DNA of 64,000 nt, from the NCBI RefSeq assembly GCF_902506605.1, contig NZ_LR733979.1:1561712-1625711 (forward strand), read 5' to 3'. Below, piece after piece: positions 56,828-64,000 of the stretch (the stretch's first letter is position 1; each line of letters begins with the position of its first letter). The notes beneath the pieces were generated by a model, which worked only from the letters and a program-made list of their open reading frames with translations, was not told the origin of the DNA and did not search any database. A program made the translations under genes and the position numbers. Origin of the DNA: Sphingomonas sp. AX6. GTDB lineage: Bacteria; Pseudomonadota; Alphaproteobacteria; Sphingomonadales; Sphingomonadaceae.

Positions 56828-59067
56828 AATGTCGGTTCCTGAAGCGGGAGGCGGCGGCTGCGGCGTCCGGTGGCGGCGAACAGCGCGTTGGCGATAGCGG
56901 GGCCGACGACCGGCACCGCGACTTCGCTCGCACCACCCGGATCGGCATCGCTGCGGATCAACTCGACGCTGATTTCGGGTGTCTGTCCCAAACGCGCCAG
57001 ATTCATGCTGCGGAAATTCCGCACATCGGCCAGCCCGTCGGTGAAGCCGGTCGAGGCCCCCAGCGCCGCCGCCATACCGTATAGCAGCCCACCCTCGATC
57101 TGTTGCTCGACCAGATCGGGATTGATTAGCCGCCCGCAATCGACCGCCGCGACCAGGCGATCGACGACCACACGCCCGCCCTCTCGTCTAGCCTCTGCCA
57201 TCAGCGCGATGTGCGATCCGCGAAAGCTGTGCGCAGCGATCCCCTGGGCGGTGCCAGGCAAGCCGCCCTGCCAGCCGCCAAGCGACGCGACCGCCGACAA
57301 GCAACGGGCGAGGCGCGGCTGGCCGCCGAGCATCGCGATGCGAAAGGACAGCGGCTCGACATTGGCTTCGCGCGCCAGTTCGTCGAGAAAGGATTCGGTG
57401 AAGAACACGGTGTAGGCATGTGCGCCCGACCGCCAGTAACCGGTCGGAACGCCTAGCGCGGCGGGATGGTGATCGACCGCATAATGCGGGATGCCATAGA
57501 TCGGCTCCGCGCCCGCCACTGCGGTGCGGTCGCCGCCCCCGCCCGGCAATTTCTGTGCGAGCGCCACCGCCGCATCGCCCGATAACAGCCGCTGCGACAA
57601 TTCTCGCCCCGATTGCGGCGCGGCGATGCGCGCGAACCATCCGCTGACAGTGCCATTGGGCGCCAGCCGCGCCGACATCCGTGCGGCCGCTGCCGGGCGA
57701 TAGCGGTCGTGCAGGCAATCCTCGGCCCGCGACCAGGTGAGTTGGACCGGGCGCTCCAGCTTGCGTGCCAGCACCGCGACCTGCTCGATGACCAGCGTTT
57801 CCAGCCGCGCACCAAACGATCCGCCGATCTGCATGGGGTGAACAACGACTGCGGTCTCATCGATCCCCAGCACGCGCGCCGCCGCTGACCGGGCCAGCCC
57901 GGGGGCCTGGGTCGGTGCCCATATCGACAGCCGCCCGCCCCGCCATTCGGCAGTCGCGGTGGTCGGCTCCAGCGGGGCGTGAAGCGCAAGGCCAGAGCGA
58001 TATTCAGCGGCGACAACTTTAGCGCCAGAGAAATGCTCGGCGAGTTCGCCCGCACTTGCCATCCGCTGCCCTTCGCCATCGAGCGCGGTGGTCAACGCCG
58101 CGTCGATCGACGCGCTGGTCGGCCCTCCACGCACTTCGAACCGGGGACGAAGCGCATCGAGCGCCTGTTCGGCGGCCCACCAGTTATCGGCAATCGCCGC
58201 GACCCAGCGCGGGTTCTCGACGATGTGCATCACCCCGCGCACCCCGTCGGCAGCGGCGCGATCGACCCCGACCAGCCGCGCGTCGCCCGGAGGGGCCTGA
58301 CGGATCGCGGCGAAGACCATGTTCGGCAGGCGGATGTCGCCCGCGAAATTGGCGCTGCCATCGACCTTTGCAGGCGCGTCGAGCCGGGTCAGCGGCGCGC
58401 CCTCGGGCGCGGCGGCACCGGCATCGCGTAAGGGTAACAGGTCGGGCAGGCTTTCCTGCGCCGCTTCCGCCGCCAGTTCGGCGAAGCGCAATCGCTTGTC
58501 GTCATGGACCACGAAACCCTCGGACGTCGCGCATGCCTGCCAATCGACGCCCCAGCGCGCCGCCGCCGCTTTGCACAACAAGGTCCGCGCCGCCGCGCCC
58601 GCTTCGCGAAGCTTCGGCTCGAACATGCGGATCGAGGTGGAACCCGCGGTCAGCATCCACGCCGCGCGTTCGGCATGGCCGCGGCGGATCGCGTCGGGAA
58701 TGCCGCCCAGTGCATCCTCGAACAGCACATCGGCGGCCAGCGTATTGGCGTAAAGCGGGTTGATCGGCGCGGCTTCCACCGCCACCGTCCGCCAGTCCGC
58801 ACCCAGTTCCTCGGCGACAATTTGAGGAAGCGCGGTGTAAACGCCCTGCCCGGCCTCTGCCTGCGGCACGGCGATCGTCACCTGGCCGTTTTCGCCGATT
58901 TTGAGCCACGCGCCGAAGATCGTCTCGCCGGGTGCTGCCGACAGGTTGACCCCGTAGGACCTGGGCCAAACCGCCCAGGCGACCAGCAGCCCTGCACCCG
59001 CCCCGCCCGCGACGAGCAAAGATCGGCGATTGATGCGGATGGTCTTCTTCTCGTCGGTCGCCGCCAT
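56824..59067 (-). CDS. Tat-exported xanthine dehydrogenase-family molybdopterin-binding subunit
   Basis: A 747-residue molybdenum hydroxylase large subunit (isoquinoline 1-oxidoreductase beta-like). It starts with a Tat signal (INRRSLLVAGGAGAGLLVAW). Conserved regions: VTIAVPQAEAGQGVYTALPQ, FAGDIRLPNMVFAAIRQAPP, HPMQIGGSFGARLETLVIEQ, and near the end RLINPDLVEQQIEGGLLYGM. The usual [2Fe-2S] small-subunit gene is not next to it. Followed by hemH with a 4-base overlap. Confidence 0.88.
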   Translation of the reverse strand: MAATDEKKTIRINRRSLLVAGGAGAGLLVAWAVWPRSYGVNLSAAPGETIFGAWLKIGENGQVTIAVPQAEAGQGVYTALPQIVAEELGADWRTVAVEAAPINPLYANTLAADVLFEDALGGIPDAIRRGHAERAAWMLTAGSTSIRMFEPKLREAGAAARTLLCKAAAARWGVDWQACATSEGFVVHDDKRLRFAELAAEAAQESLPDLLPLRDAGAAAPEGAPLTRLDAPAKVDGSANFAGDIRLPNMVFAAIRQAPPGDARLVGVDRAAADGVRGVMHIVENPRWVAAIADNWWAAEQALDALRPRFEVRGGPTSASIDAALTTALDGEGQRMASAGELAEHFSGAKVVAAEYRSGLALHAPLEPTTATAEWRGGRLSIWAPTQAPGLARSAAARVLGIDETAVVVHPMQIGGSFGARLETLVIEQVAVLARKLERPVQLTWSRAEDCLHDRYRPAAAARMSARLAPNGTVSGWFARIAAPQSGRELSQRLLSGDAAVALAQKLPGGGGDRTAVAGAEPIYGIPHYAVDHHPAALGVPTGYWRSGAHAYTVFFTESFLDELAREANVEPLSFRIAMLGGQPRLARCLSAVASLGGWQGGLPGTAQGIAAHSFRGSHIALMAEARREGGRVVVDRLVAAVDCGRLINPDLVEQQIEGGLLYGMAAALGASTGFTDGLADVRNFRSMNLARLGQTPEISVELIRSDADPGGASEVAVPVVGPAIANALFAATGRRSRRLPLQEPTL

Positions 59068-59197
59068 GACGGCTGCTCTATCGCGGCGGTAGGCGACGCG
59101 CCAGCGGGTTTGCAGGCTGGCCGCACCTATCGCTTGGGTTTGCGCGCCACCTTGCTTATTGAGGGCGCGTATTTTTCCTTGGGGGAGCCCCGCGCAC

Positions 59198-60094
59198 GTG
59201 ATCCTGACGACCCTTGCCGCATCCGGCGTTGCCGCCGCTGCCGGTGGCCATCTCCAGTTCGCCGATCTCGGCCTCGATCCGGTGGCGCTCGACCTCGGCT
59301 TCTTTCAGCTGCGCTGGTACAGCCTGGCCTATATCGCGGGCATCTTCGTCGGCTGGTGGTATCTGCTGAAACTGCTCGATCAGCCCGGAGCGCCGATGGC
59401 GCGGCGTCACGCCGACGACCTCGTCTTCTATGCGACGCTCGGCATCATCCTGGGCGGTCGCGTCGGCTATATCCTGTTCTACGCGCCGGGCATCCTGCTC
59501 GATCCCATTCAAATCTTTCGATTGTGGGACGGCGGCATGTCGTTCCATGGAGGCGTCATCGGGGTGTCGCTGGGCATCCTCTACATGGCAAAAAAGAACG
59601 GACTAAACTGGCTACGCGTCCATGATTATGTCGCGTGCTGCGTGCCGTTCGGGCTGCTGTTCGGGCGACTCGCCAATTTCATCAATGGCGAGCTGTGGGG
59701 CAAGCCGACCGATGTCGCCTGGGGCATCGTCTTCCCCCGCACGGTCGCGGGCGGGCTCGATCCGGCGCGTCACCCCAGCCAGCTCTATGAGGCTGCGCTT
59801 GAGGGCATCGTGCTGCTCGCCGTACTCGGTTACATGTTCTGGCGGACCAAGGCGCGCTACGAACCGGGCAAACTCGTCGGCACCTTCCTGCTCGGCTACG
59901 GCCTGTCGCGCTTCGTCGTCGAATTTTTCCGCGAGCCCGATTCGCAATTTGCGGGCACGTTTTTCGAGAACGTCCTGCACATGGGCCAGGTACTGACGCT
60001 GCCGATGATCTTCGGCGGGCTTTATCTGATGCTGACCGCAAAGCGCCGCCGCGAGCGAGTCGAACCGTTCGCCGGCACCGAAAGTGTCGCCTGA
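59198..60094 (+). CDS. lgt: Prolipoprotein diacylglyceryl transferase
   Basis: Inner-membrane enzyme transferring diacylglycerol to lipobox Cys, 298 residues. The Lgt signature [13 protein letters not shown] is visible, with the conserved Arg/His of [12 protein letters not shown]. Seven TM helices expected. GTG at 59198 is preferred (GGGGGAG upstream); TTG at 59159 is an alternative. The lipoproteins elsewhere in the window depend on this step. Confidence 0.95.
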   Translation: MILTTLAASGVAAAAGGHLQFADLGLDPVALDLGFFQLRWYSLAYIAGIFVGWWYLLKLLDQPGAPMARRHADDLVFYATLGIILGGRVGYILFYAPGILLDPIQIFRLWDGGMSFHGGVIGVSLGILYMAKKNGLNWLRVHDYVACCVPFGLLFGRLANFINGELWGKPTDVAWGIVFPRTVAGGLDPARHPSQLYEAALEGIVLLAVLGYMFWRTKARYEPGKLVGTFLLGYGLSRFVVEFFREPDSQFAGTFFENVLHMGQVLTLPMIFGGLYLMLTAKRRRERVEPFAGTESVA

Positions 60095-61193
60095 AGCAAA
60101 GAGGCTGGCGCTTACCATCACACGCTGGGTGTTGCGGATCATCGCGGCGGCGCTGCTGGCGGTGTCGGTGCTCAGCCTGATCGAGGCCAATGAGTGGTGG
60201 ATTCGCATCTGGGACTTTCCCCGGTTGCAGATTCTGGTCGCGATCCTGCTGGTGATGATTGCGCTGGGCTTTCTGGAGCGACGCGCGCGCATCTGGCTAC
60301 TCGTGCCGCTGGCCATCGCCGCTGCGTGGCAGCTCTACCGCATCCATCCCTACACGCCGCTTGCTGCGACCGAGGTCGCATTCAGCGACGCGGTATCGCT
60401 GCCCGAGGATCAGTGTTTCTCGATCGTTTCGTTCAATGTGCTCCAGAGCAACCGGGACTATGACCGCACCCTGGCGATGCTCGGCCGCACCGATCCCGAC
60501 ATCCTGTTGCTGATGGAAACCGATGCGGGCTGGCAGGCGGCGCTGGAGCCGATCCTGTCGCGATACCCCTCCCGCCTCGATCGTCCGCTCGACAATACCT
60601 ATGGCTTGATCTTCGCCACCCGGCTGCCGATGGCCGATGCGCGGATCGAGGACATTGCGGAGGCTGACACCCCGTCGGTCACCGCACGGCTGACCGCTGG
60701 CGCGCCGTTCCGCCTGATCGGCCTGCATCCCCGCCCGCCGCATCCGGGACAGGATACCGAGGAACGCGATGCGGAGATCGCCATCGCCGCAACCCGCGCT
60801 GCGCGCGATGCGCTGCCGGTGCTCGCCATCGGTGATTTCAACGACGTGGCGTGGTCGGACACGTCGCATTTGTTCAAACGGATCGGGGGGTATCTGGACC
60901 CGCGAATCGGACGCGGCACGTTTGCGACTTTCCCGGCGAACCTCCCCTGGCTCGCCTGGCCGCTCGACCATCTGTTCGTCACGCCGCAATTCACCGTGCG
61001 GACGATGCGCGTGATGGACGATGTCGGGTCGGACCATCGCCCGATCTATTCGGAGCTGTGCCTCGCGCCGCAGGACGGCGAGGCGCGCAATGCCCGCCCC
61101 GATGCCGTGACTGCCGAAGACCGCGAGGATGCGGGCGAGGTGATGAACGAATATCGCGAGGATCAGGCCGAAGAGGCACGCGGCGAGGACTGA
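60084..61193 (+). CDS. EEP-family (endonuclease/exonuclease/phosphatase) membrane protein
   Basis: A 369-residue protein. Two or three N-terminal TM helices ([48 protein letters not shown]), then the EEP domain (residues about 105-325): [37 protein letters not shown] and [12 protein letters not shown] with catalytic Glu, Asp-x-Asn and His. The Glu/Asp-rich tail is soluble. GTG at 60084 overlaps the lgt stop. Could be phosphatase or nuclease; substrate unknown. Confidence 0.88.
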   Translation: MSPEAKRLALTITRWVLRIIAAALLAVSVLSLIEANEWWIRIWDFPRLQILVAILLVMIALGFLERRARIWLLVPLAIAAAWQLYRIHPYTPLAATEVAFSDAVSLPEDQCFSIVSFNVLQSNRDYDRTLAMLGRTDPDILLLMETDAGWQAALEPILSRYPSRLDRPLDNTYGLIFATRLPMADARIEDIAEADTPSVTARLTAGAPFRLIGLHPRPPHPGQDTEERDAEIAIAATRAARDALPVLAIGDFNDVAWSDTSHLFKRIGGYLDPRIGRGTFATFPANLPWLAWPLDHLFVTPQFTVRTMRVMDDVGSDHRPIYSELCLAPQDGEARNARPDAVTAEDREDAGEVMNEYREDQAEEARGED

Positions 61194-61233
61194 GGCTCGA
61201 CTTGCCCGGGGGGACCGCGTTAGGAGCGCGGAC

Positions 61234-62307
61234 ATGGCCGACGAAACCGAACGCCCCAACCCCACCGAACCCGCGCTTGCGGAACGCATTGCGCGTGCGA
61301 TCACCCTGGCGGGTCCGATCTCGATCGCGCAGTTCATGGGCGCTGCCAACGCGCATTATTACGCGACCCGCGACCCGCTCGGCGCGCGCGGCGATTTCAC
61401 CACCGCGCCAGAGGTAAGCCAGATGTTCGGTGAACTGATCGGCCTGGCGCTGGCCGATCAATGGCACCGCGCCGGCCAACCGCCCGCGCGCTACGTCGAA
61501 CTCGGCCCCGGCCGCGGCACGCTCGCCGCCGATGCGCTCAGGGCGATGCGCGCGGCGGGGTTGGAGCCGCCCGTGCATTTCATCGAGACCAGCCCGACCC
61601 TGCGCGCCGAACAGGCAAAGCAGGTGCCGGATGCCGAGTTTCACGTCGATCTGGTCGGCCTGCCCGAGGACGGCGCGCTGATGGTCGTCGCCAACGAATT
61701 TTTCGACGCGCTGCCCATTCGCCAGCTGGTCAAGACCGAGGAGGGGTGGGTCGAGCGGCTGGTCGGATGTCAGGACACGTTGTTCCTGCCGATCACCGGC
61801 AAGACCGGATTCGACCCGATCGTCCCCGCTCATCTACGCGACGCCGAACCCGGATCGATCCTGGAAACCGCCCCCGCCGCGGTCGCGACCATGCGCGCGC
61901 TGGCCAAGCGGATCGTCGCGCAGGGCGGCTGCGCGCTGGTGATCGATTATGGCTACGAAGGCCCGGCGGTCGGCGATACGTTGCAAGCCGTGCGGGGCCA
62001 TGAATATGCCAACCCGTTCGATACGCCGGGCGAACAGGACCTGACGGCGCATGTCGATTTCGCGACACTGGCGGAGGCAGCACGTGCCGAGGATGCGCAG
62101 GTGTTCGGCCCCGTTACGCAGCGCGATTTCCTCGGGCAATTGGGCATCGACGCGCGCACCGCCTCGCTCGCCAAGACCGCGCCCGAGCGCGCCGACGCGA
62201 TGCTTGCCGATCGCAATCGGCTGGTCAGCGAAGAAGCGATGGGGACTTTGTTCAAGGTGATTGCGGCGACCGCCCCCGGCTGGCCTGCACCCGAAGGGTT
62301 CGCATGA
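61234..62307 (+). CDS. MidA/NDUFAF7-family SAM-dependent methyltransferase
   Basis: A 357-residue methyltransferase of the DUF185/NDUFAF7 family. GDFTTAPEVSQMFGELIGLA and YVELGPGRGTLAADALR (SAM-binding) are diagnostic. In eukaryotes NDUFAF7 methylates an Arg of complex I; the bacterial target is not established. TAGGAG precedes the ATG. Its stop overlaps the GNAT gene start. Confidence 0.93.
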   Translation: MADETERPNPTEPALAERIARAITLAGPISIAQFMGAANAHYYATRDPLGARGDFTTAPEVSQMFGELIGLALADQWHRAGQPPARYVELGPGRGTLAADALRAMRAAGLEPPVHFIETSPTLRAEQAKQVPDAEFHVDLVGLPEDGALMVVANEFFDALPIRQLVKTEEGWVERLVGCQDTLFLPITGKTGFDPIVPAHLRDAEPGSILETAPAAVATMRALAKRIVAQGGCALVIDYGYEGPAVGDTLQAVRGHEYANPFDTPGEQDLTAHVDFATLAEAARAEDAQVFGPVTQRDFLGQLGIDARTASLAKTAPERADAMLADRNRLVSEEAMGTLFKVIAATAPGWPAPEGFA

Positions 62308-62807
62308 TGTATCGCGACGCCACGCCCGCCGATGCCGCCGCAATCGCCGAACTGGCCCGCGTTTCGTTTACCGAGACGTTCGGGCACCTCTACACCCCCG
62401 AAAACCTTGCCGCGTTCCTGACCAGTCACACCACTGAGGACTGGGCACGCGTGCTGGCCGACCCGGATGTCGCGGTGCGCGTCGCGGAGAACGACGGTGC
62501 GCTGATCGGCTATGCCCGAGTCGGTCCGCCGACACTGCCGATCGAGCCGCACGAACGGGCAGTGGAATTGCGGCAATTCTATCTGCTGAAGCCCTGGCAT
62601 GGCGGCGGCCATGCCCAGACGCTGATGGATTGGGTGATCGCGACGGCGCGCGCCAATGGTGCCGACGCGTTGTTCCTGTCGGTGTTCGTCGACAATGTCC
62701 GCGCCCAGCGTTTCTATGCCCGTTATGGCTTCGAGGATGTGGGCCGCTATGCGTTCATGGTCGGCAGTCATGAGGATGAGGACCGGCTGATGCGGTTGGC
62801 GCTGTGA
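62304..62807 (+). CDS. GNAT-family N-acetyltransferase
   Basis: A 167-residue acetyltransferase. The fold is visible as RDATPADAAAIAELARVSFT, ELRQFYLLKPWHGGGHAQTL (acetyl-CoA-binding) and ALFLSVFVDNVRAQRFYARY followed by GFEDVG. Substrate unknown. Both neighbours overlap it by four bases, so the three genes are translationally coupled. Confidence 0.9.
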   Translation: MMYRDATPADAAAIAELARVSFTETFGHLYTPENLAAFLTSHTTEDWARVLADPDVAVRVAENDGALIGYARVGPPTLPIEPHERAVELRQFYLLKPWHGGGHAQTLMDWVIATARANGADALFLSVFVDNVRAQRFYARYGFEDVGRYAFMVGSHEDEDRLMRLAL

Positions 62808-63565
62808 GCGAAATCGAGGTCTGGCGGGCCGACGCGCTAGCAGGGATCAAGCACGGCTTTCTGGGCCGCGTCGGCGGGGTTTCCGACGGCTTATGTTGGG
62901 GCCTGAATGCCGGGCTCGGATCACACGACAATCCCGCATCGGTCGCGGAGAATCGTCGTCTCGCGACTCAAGCGGTAGCGTCCGATGCGACGCTGGTCGG
63001 CCTGTATCAAATCCATTCGGCAGAGGTCGTGACGGTGACTGCGCCCTATGCCGATGCGGATCGCCCCCGCGCCGACGCTTTGGTGACCGATCGCCCGAGG
63101 ATCGCACTCGGGATCGTCACAGCCGATTGCGCACCCGTGCTGTTCTCCGATCCGCACGCAGGCGTAATCGGCGCGGCGCATGCGGGCTGGAAAGGTGCGA
63201 TCGGCGGCGTCACCGACGCGACCATCGCCGCGATGGAGGCGATGGGTGCGGACCGCGGCCGCATCGTAGCCGCGATCGGCCCGTGCATCGCCCGCGCAAG
63301 CTACGAGGTGGACGAAGCATTCCGCGCGAGGTTCGCCGAAGAGGGCGGCGAGAACGACCGCTTCTTCGCCGATGGCAAAGCAGGTCATGCGTGGTTCGAT
63401 CTTGAGGCCTATGTCGCGCACCGCCTCGCCGCCGCCGGCATTGGCCGCATCGAGACGCTGGGTCAGGATACCTATAGCCAACCCGGCCGCTTCTACAGCT
63501 ATCGCCGCGCGACGCACCGCAGCGAGCCCGACTACGGCCGCCAGATCAGCCTGATCGCCCTATAA
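62804..63565 (+). CDS. pgeF: Peptidoglycan editing factor / multicopper-type LACC1-like enzyme
   Basis: A 253-residue member of the YfiH/LACC1 family. Characteristic TADCAPVLFSDPHAGVIGAA, HAGWKGAIGGVTDATI and IGPCIARASYEVDEAFR. Family members act on purine nucleosides and on UDP-MurNAc with a wrong amino acid; which applies here is unknown. GTG start in the stop of the GNAT gene. Confidence 0.92.
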   Translation: MSEIEVWRADALAGIKHGFLGRVGGVSDGLCWGLNAGLGSHDNPASVAENRRLATQAVASDATLVGLYQIHSAEVVTVTAPYADADRPRADALVTDRPRIALGIVTADCAPVLFSDPHAGVIGAAHAGWKGAIGGVTDATIAAMEAMGADRGRIVAAIGPCIARASYEVDEAFRARFAEEGGENDRFFADGKAGHAWFDLEAYVAHRLAAAGIGRIETLGQDTYSQPGRFYSYRRATHRSEPDYGRQISLIAL

Positions 63566-63566
63566 C

Positions 63567-63688
63567 TCCTCCCCCATCGGGGGAGGTAGCGCGCGAAGCG
63601 CGACGGAGGGGGCGACCCAGGCACCGTCCCGCGCGACAAACGCCTTCGTTAGCACTCCGTGCTGCCACCGCCCCCTATGGGGGAGGAA
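63567..63688. repeat. Family A palindromic repeat
   Basis: Outer CTCCTCCCCCATCGGGGG pairs with CCCCCTATGGGGGAGGA; internal segments AGCGCGCGAAGCGCGACGGA match the element at 44028. It fills the space between pgeF and the next gene. Confidence 0.85.
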
Positions 63689-63788
63689 TTTCTGAACCAC
63701 CCTCCCCTTTCGCCCCGCCATCCGCTAGGCTCGCGCGCATCCGCCCGCGCTTTCACGACGGGCACCGAAATATCCTCAGGAGCCTTGC

Positions 63789-64000
63789 TTGACCGATCAG
63801 ACCGAAGCCGACCTCACCGGCACCACCCCGCGCCGCAATCCCAAACCGCCGATCGAGGAAATTGGTGGGCGCAAGTTGAAGCCGTCGACACTGATGATGG
63901 GCCACGGCTTCGATCCGGTGCTGTCCGAAGGCGCGCTGAAGCCGCCGATCTTCCTGACCTCGACCTTCGTCTTCCCCAATGCGGCGGCGGGCAAGCGCCA
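63789..64000 (+). CDS. Cystathionine gamma-synthase family PLP enzyme, N-terminal part
   Basis: First 70 residues only; cut by the right edge. TTG at 63789 has CAGGAG just upstream. The segment KLKPSTLMMGHGFDPVLSEG followed by ALKPPIFLTSTFVFPNAAAG is the start of Met/Cys-metabolism PLP enzymes (Cys/Met_meta_PP family), similar to those annotated as cystathionine gamma-synthase family in sphingomonads. The catalytic Lys is not yet visible, so the exact reaction is open. Confidence 0.8.
   Translation, partial: MTDQTEADLTGTTPRRNPKPPIEEIGGRKLKPSTLMMGHGFDPVLSEGALKPPIFLTSTFVFPNAAAGKR

Overview
The window is GC-rich chromosomal DNA from an alphaproteobacterium, most likely a Sphingomonas-type member of the Sphingomonadales. 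Supporting this are an F0-only ATP synthase operon (atpI-atpB-atpE-b'-b) separate from F1, a bacteriophytochrome with an HWE-type kinase plus heme oxygenase, a 3-hydroxybutyrate-type acetoacetyl-CoA reductase, valine degradation genes, and many short palindromic intergenic repeats of the kind common in sphingomonads. The taxonomic call is inference from gene content; no rRNA is present. No tRNA, rRNA, CRISPR array, transposase or integrase was seen.

Layout. 1-9.9 kb (minus strand): argS (cut by the left edge), rarD, a DUF3857/transglutaminase/TPR protein, uvrC, an SMR efflux protein and a hybrid CHASE3 histidine kinase. 10.1-12.8 kb: F0 operon on the minus strand, closed by a clear terminator. 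12.9-18.6 kb: a lipoprotein, the ydbH-ynbE-ydbL envelope lipid-transport operon (minus, overlapping stop/start codons), and radC (plus). 18.7-22.6 kb: copper chaperone, then dnaK-dnaJ. 22.8-27.4 kb (minus): purB, bphO and bphP, tightly coupled. 27.6-33.1 kb: small and envelope genes (EF-hand protein, zincin-like protein, DUF1294, glutaminase, PAS protein, RlpA, dienelactone hydrolase). 33.3-36.9 kb: uvrA followed by two small ORFs, one with a PD-(D/E)XK-like motif pattern.

37.0-38.35 kb is a compositional island: two overlapping AT-rich genes (a two-TM membrane protein and a small Rossmann-like protein) in otherwise about 65-75% GC DNA, preceded by an inverted repeat and followed by three back-to-back hairpins. 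It is the best candidate in the window for an undescribed, recently acquired system, possibly a membrane effector with a sensor partner. 38.4-40.2 kb holds two conserved-looking hypothetical genes, the second with a C-terminal extension that appears to come from a repeat plus antisense sequence of the convergent gene.

39.9-45.7 kb (minus) is a valine catabolism cluster (mmsB, enoyl-CoA hydratase, 3-hydroxyisobutyryl-CoA hydrolase, acyl-CoA dehydrogenase, mmsA) with a divergent LysR regulator. 47-49.4 kb: MFS transporter plus AraC regulator. 49.4-52.9 kb: sodC, protein phosphatase, Ala/Lys/Pro-tailed protein, DUF4126, tadA, a small membrane protein and rpmB. 53-57 kb: phytase-like esterase, glycine-zipper protein, a complex inverted-repeat region, phaB and hemH. 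56.8-64 kb: Tat-exported molybdopterin oxidoreductase, lgt, an EEP-family protein, midA-GNAT-pgeF, and the start of a cystathionine gamma-synthase family gene cut by the right edge.

A recurring theme is at least four families of palindromic repeats. They fill nearly every long intergenic gap and in two places appear to have become coding sequence (bphO and the gene at 38688).
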